Origin: Desulfovermiculus halophilus DSM 18834
GTDB taxonomy: Bacteria; Desulfobacterota; Desulfovibrionia; Desulfovibrionales; Desulfothermaceae
Direction: 5' to 3'
Assembly (NCBI RefSeq): GCF_000620765.1
Contig: NZ_JIAK01000004.1
Span: 62,001 to 126,000 of the forward strand
DNA: 64,000 nt
Below are positions 1 to 7,724 of the stretch, piece after piece. A program made the position numbers and the translations under genes. The notes under the pieces are model-generated. The model did no database searches, was not told where the DNA came from, and saw nothing but the letters and a program-made list of their open reading frames with translations. How positions within the stretch are numbered: position 1 is the first letter of the stretch; each line of letters begins with the position of its first letter.

Positions 1-1
1 C

Positions 2-262
2 GTGATCATGGACCAAAGCGACCCGGACAACAGCCGGGCGTTCACTGTGAGCACGCAGGTTGCCTTTGCAGCTCATTCCGAAGCGGTATTGGCTGCCTAT
101 GCCCGGACCGGAGAGCCCATGGGCAAGGCCGGAGGTTATGCCATCCAGGGAAGCGGGGGATTTCTGATCTCAGAGATCCAGGGCTCTTGGTCCAACGTGG
201 TCGGCCTGCCCTTGAGCGAAACTGCCGCCGCCCTGCTTGGGATGCAGGCCATCCGCATTTGA
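2..262 (+). CDS. maf: Maf-like nucleoside triphosphate pyrophosphatase, C-terminal part
   Basis: Only the last ~86 residues are in the window; the gene starts upstream of base 1. The fragment carries the conserved Maf C-terminus: [17 protein letters not shown] followed by NVVGLPLSE. Family members hydrolyse non-canonical or modified NTPs (dTTP/UTP or m7GTP type) to monophosphates and have been linked to septum inhibition. The subclass cannot be told because the N-terminal signature is missing. The 220 bases after the stop hold no gene that I can support. pgpA follows on the same strand. Confidence 0.9.
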   Translation: MIMDQSDPDNSRAFTVSTQVAFAAHSEAVLAAYARTGEPMGKAGGYAIQGSGGFLISEIQGSWSNVVGLPLSETAAALLGMQAIRI

Positions 263-482
263 CCGGGTACAAGCCGGCACAGAGCTCTGGGGTAGAGCAC
301 AGGATCCCTCGGGACCGCTTTCCCTGCCCCCCTGCGCAGCCGCTTTACAGTCATGGTCCGCGGGCGGTGGATGGAGATCCGCTCTGCTCACCCAACCTGA
401 ACCGAAAGGCAATCCGCCTTGCCCTTGCATGTTGAACCAGGGCGATTCAACAGCGCCCGAATACCCCGAGGCGAACAGATAC

Positions 483-938
483 ATGTCACATTACCGGAGT
501 CTTAGCCGCAACATCGCCACCCTCGGCCCCATCGGCCACGCCCCCAAGGCGCCGGGCACATGGGGGTCCCTGGCCGCTCTGATCAGTGCTCCCTGGCTGT
601 TTTTGCCCTGGGAGTGGCCGGTCCGCCTTGTCCTCCTCGCCCTGGTGTTCATTGCCGGGGCCTGGTCCGCAAGCGCCTGCGAAGAGCAGTATGCATGCAA
701 GGATCCGGGGCAGGTGGTCATTGACGAACTCCTGGGCCAATGGGCCGCCCTGCTCTTCGTCAGCCCGGATTCGCTTTGGCTTCTGATTCCGGCCTTTCTC
801 CTTTTCCGCCTCCTGGACATCGTCAAGCCCTGGCCTGTCCGGGCCTCGGAGACATGGCTTCCCGGCGGGGGCGGGATCATGATCGACGATCTCCTGGCCG
901 GCTTACTGGCCGGAACCATCCTCCTCCCAGTCTCATAG
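483..938 (+). CDS. pgpA: Phosphatidylglycerophosphatase A
   Basis: A 151-residue membrane enzyme that removes phosphate from phosphatidylglycerophosphate to give phosphatidylglycerol. The N-terminal GHAPKAPGTWGSLAAL segment and the acidic VVIDELLGQW and IMIDDLLAGL segments are hallmarks of PgpA. About four hydrophobic helices are visible (residues ~30-65, 85-110, 135-150). The ATG at 483 was chosen over longer in-frame options because a GAGG lies about nine bases upstream and the protein then begins at the family's usual N-terminus (LSRNIATLGPIG). Confidence 0.93.
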   Translation: MSHYRSLSRNIATLGPIGHAPKAPGTWGSLAALISAPWLFLPWEWPVRLVLLALVFIAGAWSASACEEQYACKDPGQVVIDELLGQWAALLFVSPDSLWLLIPAFLLFRLLDIVKPWPVRASETWLPGGGGIMIDDLLAGLLAGTILLPVS

Positions 939-1120
939 GAACCCATATGCCTGTGCCTTGGCGGGCATGGGGGTCAGTAATACAAGAGATTCTCCAGCCG
1001 CTACGCGCCTTCAGAATGACAAGAGGGGGGCATCAGGACCATTCGGCAGGCCGTTATTCTCCTGTTTGTCATTCGTAAACCAGTCTGCGAGCGAAAAATC
1101 CAGAGTCAAAATAAACAAAA

Positions 1121-1147
1121 AGCGGGACCCAGTCCTGGATCCCGCTC
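1121..1147 (-). terminator. Rho-independent terminator of the coiled-coil membrane protein gene
   Basis: Read on the minus strand, AGCGGGATCC and GGTCCCGCT pair with one bulged base around a short loop. A TTTTTG run follows. It sits about 35 bases after the stop of the 1182-1622 gene. Confidence 0.7.
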
Positions 1148-1181
1148 TCGGTGGCCGCATGGCCATGAACACCGGTGCCGG

Positions 1182-1622
1182 CTACATGCCGCTGGTGACT
1201 TCTTTGAGTATCTTTTGGACTTCGGCCAGCTTCTTCTTTGAGGCCTCGTCCAGATCCTTGCCCAGCATATCCGCCTTTTGAGCCATCTCATCCATCATGG
1301 AGGCGTAGACCATGCGTTTGGCCTCCTGGGGCAAGCCTTCCAGCTTGTCCACTGCCTGGCTCAGGTCTTCAACATTGCTGTTTAAGTCCGCAACCCGGGA
1401 ATCCAGTGTTGCGACCTTGTTCTCCATGGTTTGCACGGCTTCTTCGGCCCCGGTAACCCCCTTGACCTGACTGTCCAGGGCGGCGATGTTTTGCCGCAGG
1501 CTGAAAAAGAAGACCACCATCAAGACTACGGCCAGCAGGGCCACAATAAGCGCAGCCTTGCCCAGCCCTTGGCGGGCCTCCTGAGTCAGTTCCGGGTTGG
1601 AACCAGTTGCAGCAGCTGTCAT
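1182..1622 (-). CDS. Single-pass membrane protein with coiled coil, unknown function
   Basis: A 146-residue protein not recognised as a named family. After ~20 polar residues there is one hydrophobic helix (~residues 22-42, LIVALLAVVLMVVFFF). A long heptad-like coiled coil follows (~45-100, LDSQV, MENKVATLDSRVADLN, VEDLSQAVDKL), and then a charged helical tail rich in Lys and Glu. The arrangement suggests an inner-membrane anchor with a periplasmic or cytoplasmic coiled-coil stalk. An AGGAGG lies at good spacing before the ATG at 1622, and a terminator follows. It appears monocistronic. Confidence 0.75.
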   Translation of the reverse strand: MTAAATGSNPELTQEARQGLGKAALIVALLAVVLMVVFFFSLRQNIAALDSQVKGVTGAEEAVQTMENKVATLDSRVADLNSNVEDLSQAVDKLEGLPQEAKRMVYASMMDEMAQKADMLGKDLDEASKKKLAEVQKILKEVTSGM

Positions 1623-1817
1623 ACTCGTACCTCCTGAGATTCTTTTTCAACCACGTGTTCAGCCCCATTACACCCATTCTCGCTTGCCGTCCGGACCAAA
1701 AGACCTGCTTGTGCCGGCTTTCACAAAAATGCGCCAAGCGATGAGTCATCGCTGTGCACAGCAAACGGCCTTTGGCGGTTGCGGCATTCTACGTCAGATT
1801 CGGGTGAAAATCAACGT

Positions 1818-3191
1818 TTAATTGACCAGGCTGTGCAGGGGAGCAGGAATCCTGCCTCCATGCCGGATAAATCCTGCGGATCCCTGCATGTGCCGCAGGG
1901 ACATTATGGGCGCCCGCCCCAGTAGCCCTCCGAACTCTACCTCCTGCCCGGCGGCTTTTCCAGGTACCGGAATGAGCCGGGCTGCGGTGGTTTTTTTGTT
2001 GATCACCCCAATGGCCATCTCGTCAGCCACAATGGCCGCTATGGTCTCAGCCGGAGTTTCCCCCGGCACCGGGACCATGTCCAGCCCCACGGAACAGACG
2101 CAGGTCATGGCCTCCAGCTTCTCCAGGCACAGGCAGCCTTGAGCCACGGACTGGGCTATATTCACGTCTTCGCTGACCGGGATAAAGGCCCCGGACAGCC
2201 CGCCAACATGGGAACTGGCGAATGCACCGCCTTTTTTGACCGCATCGTTGAGCAGGGCCAGCAGGGCGGTGGAACCGGGGACCCCGATCCCCTCCAGCCC
2301 CAGGCTCTGGAATATCTCCCCCACGCTGTCCCCCACATTCGGGGTTGGGGCCAGAGACAGGTCCACGATTCCAAAGAGCACTCCCAGCTCCGAGGCCACT
2401 TCCCGGCCTATGAGCTCCCCGACCCGGGTCACCTTGTAGGCCGTGCGCTTGATGATCTCGGACAAACGGTCAAAGCTCAGTCCCGGATCATGAGCCAGGG
2501 CCCGGTCAACGGCCTTTTTCACCACCCCTGGGCCGCTGACTCCCACATTGATCACCGTATCCGGCTCCCCGGTCCCCAGGTAGGCGCCGGCCATGAAAGG
2601 GATGTCCTCGGGAATGTTGGCAAAGACGCACAGCTTGGCGCATCCCAGGCCGTCCCGGTCCGCGGTCAGCCTGGCTGTCTCTTTGATTACCCGGCCCATG
2701 GTCCATACCGCATCCATATTGATGCCGCTCTTGCTGGAGGCCACGTTCACTGAGGCGCAAACCCTCTGGGTACTCTGCAGGGCTTCGGGGATGGCGTCCA
2801 TCAAGGCTGCATCCCCCCGGGCCGCACCTTTCTCCACCAGGGCGCTGAAGCCGCCGATGAAGTCTATGCCCACCTCCCGGGCCGCCTGATCCAGAGTCTG
2901 AGCCAGGGCCACCAGCTCCCCGGAGCTGAAGGACGCGCCGACAACAGCTATGGGACTGACGGCAATGCGCTTGTTGACCACTGGAATACCGTATTTTGCT
3001 CCGACTCGATCGCACTTGGCCACAAAATCGGCTCCGATGCGGACAATCTTTTCCCGAACCGCTTCCCTGGTCTTTGCCTGGTCATGGCTGGCACAGTCGA
3101 ACAGGCTTATGCCCAGGGTCACTGTGCGCACGTCCAGGTTTTCATTCTTGACCATCTCCAGGGTGGAAATGACCTCCCGTTCACTGAGCAT
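1818..3191 (-). CDS. UPF0210 (PFL-like, DUF711) family protein
   Basis: A 457-residue member of the UPF0210 family, whose fold is related to glycyl-radical enzymes but whose reaction is unknown. Visible landmarks are the N-terminal MLSEREVISTLEMV / LDVRTVTLGISLFDC and the Gly-rich GVSGPGVVKKA, VGELIGREVA and SHVGGLSGAFIPVSED segments. The ATG at 3191 is taken because the upstream 13 codons do not resemble the family, AGGGGGA stands just before this ATG, and members begin with this residue pattern. It lies 16 bases after the ACT-domain gene, the usual UPF0237/UPF0210 gene order, so the two are probably co-transcribed and may work together. Confidence 0.92.
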   Translation of the reverse strand: MLSEREVISTLEMVKNENLDVRTVTLGISLFDCASHDQAKTREAVREKIVRIGADFVAKCDRVGAKYGIPVVNKRIAVSPIAVVGASFSSGELVALAQTLDQAAREVGIDFIGGFSALVEKGAARGDAALMDAIPEALQSTQRVCASVNVASSKSGINMDAVWTMGRVIKETARLTADRDGLGCAKLCVFANIPEDIPFMAGAYLGTGEPDTVINVGVSGPGVVKKAVDRALAHDPGLSFDRLSEIIKRTAYKVTRVGELIGREVASELGVLFGIVDLSLAPTPNVGDSVGEIFQSLGLEGIGVPGSTALLALLNDAVKKGGAFASSHVGGLSGAFIPVSEDVNIAQSVAQGCLCLEKLEAMTCVCSVGLDMVPVPGETPAETIAAIVADEMAIGVINKKTTAARLIPVPGKAAGQEVEFGGLLGRAPIMSLRHMQGSAGFIRHGGRIPAPLHSLVN

Positions 3192-3207
3192 GGATCCCCC
3201 TTGCCGG

Positions 3208-3765
3208 CTAGACGCGGCAGATATCCTCAAATATCCTCTTGTGCTGAATCGTAACCTGTATATTCCGCTCCTCTCCGATCCGGGACAAGGCAGCGGTCAC
3301 CTCCTGCAGCTCCTGATCCGCAGGCACATCGACCTCCAGGATGGTGACCACCCGGTGCGCAAAGGCCGCGGTGCCGGGAACAGACCTGATATTGGTGATG
3401 TTCACCTCCATCCGCTTCATCTCGCAGGTCACTGCGGCAATAAGCCCCACCTGATCCTCTCCTATGCAGACCACCACGAAAGGCTCGACCTGAAGCCTGG
3501 ATCCTGGAGGCTTTGGGGGCTGGACAGACTTGACGTAGGGCACCAACCCCAGGGGGGCAAGCTCAGTGCTCAGATCGGTCAACAGCTGCTTTGAGCCCAC
3601 GGACTGCGGCAGGCTGACCAGAAATATCCCCGCAAACTCGTCCTGAAGCACTGTCTGGGTCAGATCGTCGATATTGCACCCTTTCCCAGCCAAAAGAGAG
3701 GCCACTTCACAGACTATGCCCGGCCTGTCGGTCCCCAGCACAGTCACTGCAACCTGCGCACTCAT
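3208..3765 (-). CDS. Two-ACT-domain regulatory protein (GcvR-like)
   Basis: A 185-residue protein made of two ACT domains (about residues 4-75 and 95-170). The first begins VAVTVLGTDRPGIVCEVASLL and the second VVCIGEDQVGLIAAVTCEM, both typical beta-alpha-beta amino-acid-sensing folds. There is no DNA-binding or catalytic domain. The layout resembles GcvR-type proteins, whereas the partner of UPF0210 in many bacteria is a one-domain ACT protein (UPF0237). The start at 3765 follows a GGGGG ribosome site, and the longer in-frame extension runs through a dispersed repeat. It is the first gene of the two-gene unit with UPF0210. Confidence 0.88.
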   Translation of the reverse strand: MSAQVAVTVLGTDRPGIVCEVASLLAGKGCNIDDLTQTVLQDEFAGIFLVSLPQSVGSKQLLTDLSTELAPLGLVPYVKSVQPPKPPGSRLQVEPFVVVCIGEDQVGLIAAVTCEMKRMEVNITNIRSVPGTAAFAHRVVTILEVDVPADQELQEVTAALSRIGEERNIQVTIQHKRIFEDICRV

Positions 3766-3877
3766 GCGACCCCCGCGATCTATATGTTTGCACATCGTTT
3801 TCAGGCTCTTCGACACAGAACATTCCCTTTCAACCTCAACCCCTGCGCTCTCTTGGGCCTGCAGGGAACGAAAAGTC

Positions 3878-3912
3878 GGCTCTTGGACCCAGAAAGTGGA
3901 ATTGCCTACATA
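3878..3912 (+). repeat. Short dispersed intergenic repeat, copy 1
   Basis: Begins GGCTCTTGGACCCAGAAAG and ends CCTACATA. It is one of the four best-matching copies of a ~33-bp motif whose core is CTCTTGGACACAGGAAGTGG. Confidence 0.7.
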
Positions 3913-4212
3913 AGAGTTTGCCGTCTGTTCTGTGTGCCTTGAGCGACAGGGCCGCACACATCCCTACCGCCCAGAGGGGCGGAATCGGGCATACACCAGA
4001 GACGGCAAAGGTCAAAACCCCACTGGCTGGGTCAAAGCCCCATTTTCACTACTGGACGTCACTGCTCAGCGTGGTATAGGACAACGGAAAAAGCTTGTAG
4101 CACTGTTTGGTTCGGGGCACAACTCCTATCACTGCACCGAAAGTTCGGTTTCTTCCGTCTTTCCCCAGAAAGCCGGAATCCAGCCAGTTCGACATCAATC
4201 CACAGGCTGGTC

Positions 4213-4243
4213 CAAGAACCGTAATTTCTGTGTCCAAGGACCT
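4213..4243 (-). repeat. Short dispersed intergenic repeat, degenerate copy (inverted)
   Basis: Read on the minus strand it gives GGTCCTTGGACACAGAAAT, matching the motif core, followed by a second TTCTTGGACC block. It lies between plus-strand copies 1 and 2. Confidence 0.5.
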
Positions 4244-4297
4244 CTGAGCCGAGCCGTCCGGAGAAGCACTCAATCACCAGTCAGGAGGAAACGAGAC

Positions 4298-4816
4298 ATG
4301 CAGACAGGATACGTTCAACTCTACACCGGCAACGGCAAAGGAAAGACCACCGCGGCCCTGGGCCAGGCCCTGCGCGCAGCCGGCGCCGGCCTGAAGGTCT
4401 TTATCGGCCAGTTCGTCAAAGGAATGCACTACAGCGAACTGGACATTCTCAAAGACTTTTCCGAACGGATAGTCATCAAGCAGTTCGGCCGGGACTGCTT
4501 CATCTTCAACGACCCCACGCCCGAAGACTGCGCCCTGGCCAAAAACGGTCTGCAGGAGATCAACGCCATCATCCACTCCGGCGAGTATCAGATGGTCATC
4601 CTGGATGAGGTGAACATCGCCACCTATTACAACCTGTTCACTGTCGACGACCTGCTGGAGGTTATCCGCAACAAGCCCCCCCAGGTGGAGCTGATCCTCA
4701 CCGGTCGCATGGCCGACCCCAGGATCCTGGAGGCCGCGGACCTGGTCACCGAGATGAAGGAGATCAAGCACTACTACCAGCAGGGGGTTCAGGCCAGAAC
4801 CGGGATAGAAAAGTAG
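4298..4816 (+). CDS. cobO: Cob(I)alamin adenosyltransferase, CobO/BtuR type
   Basis: A 172-residue enzyme that transfers the adenosyl group of ATP to cob(I)alamin or cobinamide, giving coenzyme B12 forms. The N-terminal GNGKGKTTAALGQALRA is the P-loop of the CobA/CobO/BtuR family. GQFVKGM and MVILDEVN (Walker B-like) follow at the expected places. The start at 4298 is set by an AGGAGG eight bases upstream. A pterin-dependent methyltransferase gene follows 36 bases after the stop, which fits corrinoid metabolism. No B12 riboswitch box is seen upstream. Confidence 0.94.
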   Translation: MQTGYVQLYTGNGKGKTTAALGQALRAAGAGLKVFIGQFVKGMHYSELDILKDFSERIVIKQFGRDCFIFNDPTPEDCALAKNGLQEINAIIHSGEYQMVILDEVNIATYYNLFTVDDLLEVIRNKPPQVELILTGRMADPRILEAADLVTEMKEIKHYYQQGVQARTGIEK

Positions 4817-4851
4817 GGCTCTTGGACACAGGAAGTGGAATTCCATACATA
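4817..4851 (+). repeat. Short dispersed intergenic repeat, copy 2
   Basis: It begins on the base after the cobO stop codon with GGCTCTTGGACACAGGAAGT and fills the gap to the next gene's ATG at 4853. Its internal GTG could be misread as a start codon. It is the copy closest to the consensus. Confidence 0.75.
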
Positions 4852-4852
4852 T

Positions 4853-5653
4853 ATGCAGCTCATTGCAGACGATATCAACATCCTCAATCCAGTCGTGGCC
4901 CGGGCTGTAAAGGCCCGGGAGGCCGGACCCATTGCGGAGATAGCCGGCCGCTGCGCCGCTCTGGGCGCCGCAGCCATAGATGTCAATCCCGGCCCCGGCT
5001 CCCGGGATCGCCGGGACACCATGTCCTTTTGCCTGCAGGCCGTGCAGGCCGGAACCGATCTGCCGGTGTACCTGGACAGCAGCGAGCCTGATATGCTGTG
5101 GCAGGGCATTGAGCAGTGTGCCGGACAGGCGGTCATAAACGGTTTTTCCCTGGAGCCCGCAAAGGTAGAGACCATCCTGCCCCTGGCTGTACGGCACCGG
5201 CTTCCGGTTGTCGGCTTCCTCCTTCGTCCCAACGGCCATGTCCCTGCCAGCGCAGAGGAGCGGCTGCAGATCGCTTCTGACCTGCTGGATGTCAGCACCC
5301 GCGCCGGGCTGGATCCGGCCGATCTGATCATCGATCCGGTCCTGGCCCCCTTGAGCTGGAACGACGGCACGGCCCAGGCTGCGAGCGTGCTGGAAACCAT
5401 CCGGATGCTTCCAGAGCTGTGCGGGACCAGGGTCCGGACCCTGGTTGGTCTTTCCAATCTGACCTCCGGGGTCAAGCATCCCGCGGCCCCCATGCTGGAA
5501 GCAATGTACCTGGCCAGACTGGCCGAGGCCGGATTGAGCCATGCCCTGATCAATATGCGGCGGTCCCAGGCTGTGGCCTGTGCCAGGTTCTGTTCCGTCA
5601 TCGACGGGAATCAGCCCTTTTCCTGGGCCGAGTTCGAACGCTATCTGACCTGA
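4853..5653 (+). CDS. Pterin-binding (methyltetrahydrofolate) methyltransferase family protein
   Basis: A 266-residue TIM-barrel protein of the dihydropteroate synthase / MeTr superfamily. Landmarks are IADDINILNP at the N-terminus (the MeTr IGERIN-like strand), AIDVNPGPGSRDRRDTM (pterin-binding Asp) and LPVYLDSSEPDML. Later come FLLRPNG, LIIDPVLAPLS and LVGLSNLTSG. Such stand-alone proteins move a methyl group between methyl-tetrahydrofolate and a corrinoid protein, as in AcsE of the Wood-Ljungdahl pathway. Assignment to AcsE proper or to another methyltransfer system is uncertain because no corrinoid-protein gene is in view. The ATG at 4853 is preferred to a GTG at 4835 that lies inside the repeat. 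It follows cobO. Confidence 0.8.
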   Translation: MQLIADDINILNPVVARAVKAREAGPIAEIAGRCAALGAAAIDVNPGPGSRDRRDTMSFCLQAVQAGTDLPVYLDSSEPDMLWQGIEQCAGQAVINGFSLEPAKVETILPLAVRHRLPVVGFLLRPNGHVPASAEERLQIASDLLDVSTRAGLDPADLIIDPVLAPLSWNDGTAQAASVLETIRMLPELCGTRVRTLVGLSNLTSGVKHPAAPMLEAMYLARLAEAGLSHALINMRRSQAVACARFCSVIDGNQPFSWAEFERYLT

Positions 5654-5668
5654 GCCGCTCCCTGCAAA

Positions 5669-5697
5669 CCGCAGGTCCTTCGGCCCTGGACCTGCGG
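5669..5697 (+). terminator. Hairpin after the methyltransferase gene, probable terminator
   Basis: CCGCAGGTCC and GGACCTGCGG form a perfect 10-bp stem around a 9-base loop, 15 bases after the stop codon. There is no T tract, so it may be a Rho-assisted or mRNA-stabilising hairpin rather than a classical terminator. Confidence 0.5.
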
Positions 5698-5972
5698 ATG
5701 AAAACATCTGAGGCCAAAAACTCGGGGTCTTTGATGCAGCCTGTGGATTTCATGATGTTGCCGGGGACACCCCCGGGACTATTATCCGTTTTGAGTTGTG
5801 TATACATGCCTGCCACAGCAATGGCGAATGGCGCGCGTGCGCTCGTGAAAAGTCAAACGTTATTCTGTTTCTCCCTCCTTCGTCCCCCCTTGAGAGGGGC
5901 TGGGGGATGTTTCTAGCATTGCGACAGATGATGAATAGGCACTAGCAACGGATTAAAAAAGGAGGTTTTCCC
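5698..5972. other. Non-coding gap before the small helical protein gene
   Basis: I see no gene here. A C-rich then G-rich stretch near 5882-5910 (CCCCCCTTGAGAGGGG then GGGGGATG) can fold back on itself and looks like a repeat or mobile remnant, but no second copy is found in this window. Confidence 0.35.
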
Positions 5973-6176
5973 ATGGACAGCTTGGAAAAGGCCCGTATCC
6001 GCATGGAACACTGGATTGAACACAACGATCAGCATCAGCAGGAGTACGAAGTCTTTGCCCAGGAGCTGGAACAGGCCGGGAAACAGGAGGCCGCGGCTGA
6101 AGTCCGGGCCTTGAGCCAGCTTACTGCCAAGGGCAGCGACCATCTGCGCAGGGCCATTCAATCCCTGCAGGCCTGA
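5973..6176 (+). CDS. Small helical protein upstream of cooT, unknown function
   Basis: A 67-residue, highly charged protein without a recognised family name that I can prove. It reads as two amphipathic helices (about residues 1-35 and 38-66), with MEHWIEHNDQHQQEYEVFAQ including three histidines close together. GGAGG precedes the ATG at good spacing, so it is very likely translated. The cooT gene starts 59 bases downstream on the same strand and the two probably share a transcript, hinting at a role in metal (nickel) handling. That role is inference only. Confidence 0.7.
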   Translation: MDSLEKARIRMEHWIEHNDQHQQEYEVFAQELEQAGKQEAAAEVRALSQLTAKGSDHLRRAIQSLQA

Positions 6177-6187
6177 TCCCGCAACCC

Positions 6188-6208
6188 CTGCCGGATGATG
6201 TCCGGCAG
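6188..6208 (+). other. Perfect hairpin between the small protein gene and cooT
   Basis: CTGCCGGA and TCCGGCAG form an 8-bp stem around a 5-base loop. There is no T run, so it is more likely an intercistronic stabiliser or processing site than a terminator. Confidence 0.5.
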
Positions 6209-6235
6209 ATCAGACCCCAACACGAGGTATGAGAT

Positions 6236-6430
6236 ATGTGTGATGTGCACGTGTTTCTCAAGACCGGTGAGACCCAGGAAAAGATCCTGGAGAGCGTGGA
6301 GTATCTGGAGGCCGACGGGGAGCAGATAACCGCCAGGAACATCTTTGGCGAAGAAAAAACGGTCCGGGCCAGGTTCACCCTGTTCGACAGCTCGCAAAAC
6401 ACCATCATCCTCAAAGCCTTGGACCCTTAG
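6236..6430 (+). CDS. cooT: CooT-family nickel-binding protein
   Basis: A 64-residue protein of the CooT family (small proteins implicated in nickel delivery for CO dehydrogenase maturation). It has the diagnostic N-terminal Met-Cys (MCDVHVFLKTGE), where Cys2 takes part in Ni(II) binding at a dimer interface. The short beta-rich body (VEYLEADGEQITARNIFGEE, then TLFDSSQNTIILK) matches the family fold. A GAGG lies upstream of the ATG. No CO dehydrogenase gene is in this window, so here it may be a general nickel chaperone. The small helical gene lies just upstream and a TRAP transporter follows. Confidence 0.85.
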   Translation: MCDVHVFLKTGETQEKILESVEYLEADGEQITARNIFGEEKTVRARFTLFDSSQNTIILKALDP

Positions 6431-6540
6431 GCGGCGTCCGCCCCGGTCCTGCCTGCGGCAATGGCAGGCGTTCCCGCACAGGATACCGGGGCGCCGTGTC
6501 CAGTGCGGTGTGTATGTTCCCTACAGCCCTGGAGGTATCT

Positions 6541-7629
6541 ATGCCCAGTACACGAGGACTCTTGGCCTGGCTTGCCGCTGCCCTCTTCTGCTGGACGGCT
6601 CTGTTTCAGCCCCAGCCCGCGGAAGCCAAAATCGTCTGGCGGGGCCAGTCCAGCTATCCAACCGGCCTCCCCCAGCTCTACTCCCCGGCTGAACGCTTTG
6701 CCCACCTGGTCGAGGAGCTGACCGGCGGAGAGCTGGTCATCCGCATGCAGCCCGGGGGATCCATTGTCCCCTCCAAGCAGGTCTTCGATGCAGTGAACAG
6801 CGGGGTCCTGGATATCGGCTGCACCTGGGCCGGGTGGTGGATCGGCAAGTTTCCGGCCTCGGTTCTGTTCGCCAACTCCTACCCCAACGGGATGCAGATG
6901 CGGGAGATGCTCAGCTGGATCTATCACGGGGACGGACTGAAGCTGTGGAACGAGATGTATGCCGGACAGAACGTGGTCGTGCTGCCCCCCTACGGCATGC
7001 TCGGATCGGAAAACTTCTGCTGGTCCAGAAAGCCCATCAACAGCCTGGAAGACTTCAAAGGCCTGAAGTTCCGCACGGTGGGGGTTTGGGGTCGATGCCT
7101 GGAACGGCTCGGGGCCCGGGTGGTCAGCCTGGCCGGGGGAGAGGTCTACCCTTCCCTGGAACGGGGGGTCATTGATGCCGCTGAGTTCGGCACCCCGGCC
7201 ATTGACCGCAAGCTGGGCTTTGAAGAGATCTGTCCCTATCTAAAAGTCCCCGGGATCCATGAACCATGTGCCCCGCTGGAGACCCTGGTCAATGAAAAGA
7301 CCTGGGAAGAGCTCCCCGACCGGCTCAAGCCCATGGTCAAATACGCGCTCAAGATCTCCTGCTTCGAGGCCATCAATGAGGCCATGAAGGAAGATGCCGA
7401 GGCCATGGAGTACTTCCGGAGCAGCCCCAAGGTGGAGGTCTCCAAGCTGACCCCGGAGATGATTGAAGAGATCAAGCGCATCGGCCGGGAGGAGATGAAT
7501 AAGATGGCCCGGGACGATCCCTTTTTCGCCCGGGTCCTGGAGTCCCAGCGCAGCTTCCGCAGGCTGGTGGAGCCATACGCCGACCTGGTCCGCCTGCCCT
7601 ATCCGTTTGCCCAGCCGGAAGGCGAGTAG
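6541..7629 (+). CDS. dctP: TRAP transporter solute-binding protein (DctP family)
   Basis: A 362-residue periplasmic binding protein with a signal peptide (LLAWLAAALFCWTALFQ, cleavage near AEA-KIVW at ~residue 30). The body shows the DctP signature GLKFRTVGVWGRCLERLGA with the conserved carboxylate-binding Arg. It continues GGEVYPSLERGVIDAAEFGT. The variant resembles TRAP binding proteins for 2-oxo acids or other hydroxy/keto acids more than the C4-dicarboxylate type, but the substrate cannot be fixed from sequence. GGAGG precedes the ATG at 6541, and the longer in-frame start lacks one. It is the first gene of a dctP-dctQ-dctM unit. Confidence 0.92.
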   Translation: MPSTRGLLAWLAAALFCWTALFQPQPAEAKIVWRGQSSYPTGLPQLYSPAERFAHLVEELTGGELVIRMQPGGSIVPSKQVFDAVNSGVLDIGCTWAGWWIGKFPASVLFANSYPNGMQMREMLSWIYHGDGLKLWNEMYAGQNVVVLPPYGMLGSENFCWSRKPINSLEDFKGLKFRTVGVWGRCLERLGARVVSLAGGEVYPSLERGVIDAAEFGTPAIDRKLGFEEICPYLKVPGIHEPCAPLETLVNEKTWEELPDRLKPMVKYALKISCFEAINEAMKEDAEAMEYFRSSPKVEVSKLTPEMIEEIKRIGREEMNKMARDDPFFARVLESQRSFRRLVEPYADLVRLPYPFAQPEGE

Positions 7630-7644
7630 CGCCGACCGAATGCT

Positions 7645-7668
7645 GGCTCCTGGACACAAAAATCCGGG
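7645..7668 (+). repeat. Short dispersed intergenic repeat, partial copy
   Basis: GGCTCCTGGACACA matches the first half of the dispersed motif; the second half has diverged. It lies in the dctP-dctQ gap. Confidence 0.4.
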
Positions 7669-7724
7669 CGAGTGCACATCTGATTTGCACTCGCTCCCAT
7701 CATCATCCCTTGGCAGGATCATCT

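Larger units (their letters stand above)
3766..4297. other. Intergenic region carrying two dispersed-repeat copies, no gene
   Basis: This 532-base gap separates two divergently oriented genes. It holds one plus-strand and one minus-strand copy of the short dispersed repeat described separately. I see no convincing reading frame, tRNA or cobalamin riboswitch box. Promoters for both neighbours are expected here, but none stands out. Confidence 0.5.

Noticed and set aside
263-482. A tRNA or small RNA between maf and pgpA
   Set aside because: No cloverleaf or terminator-like hairpin with a T run was found.
3966-4297. A cobalamin riboswitch in front of cobO
   Set aside because: The B12-box-like GCC-GGAGACCTGCC consensus and the expected upstream pairing elements are not found; only AGGAGGAAACGAG, a ribosome site, is present.
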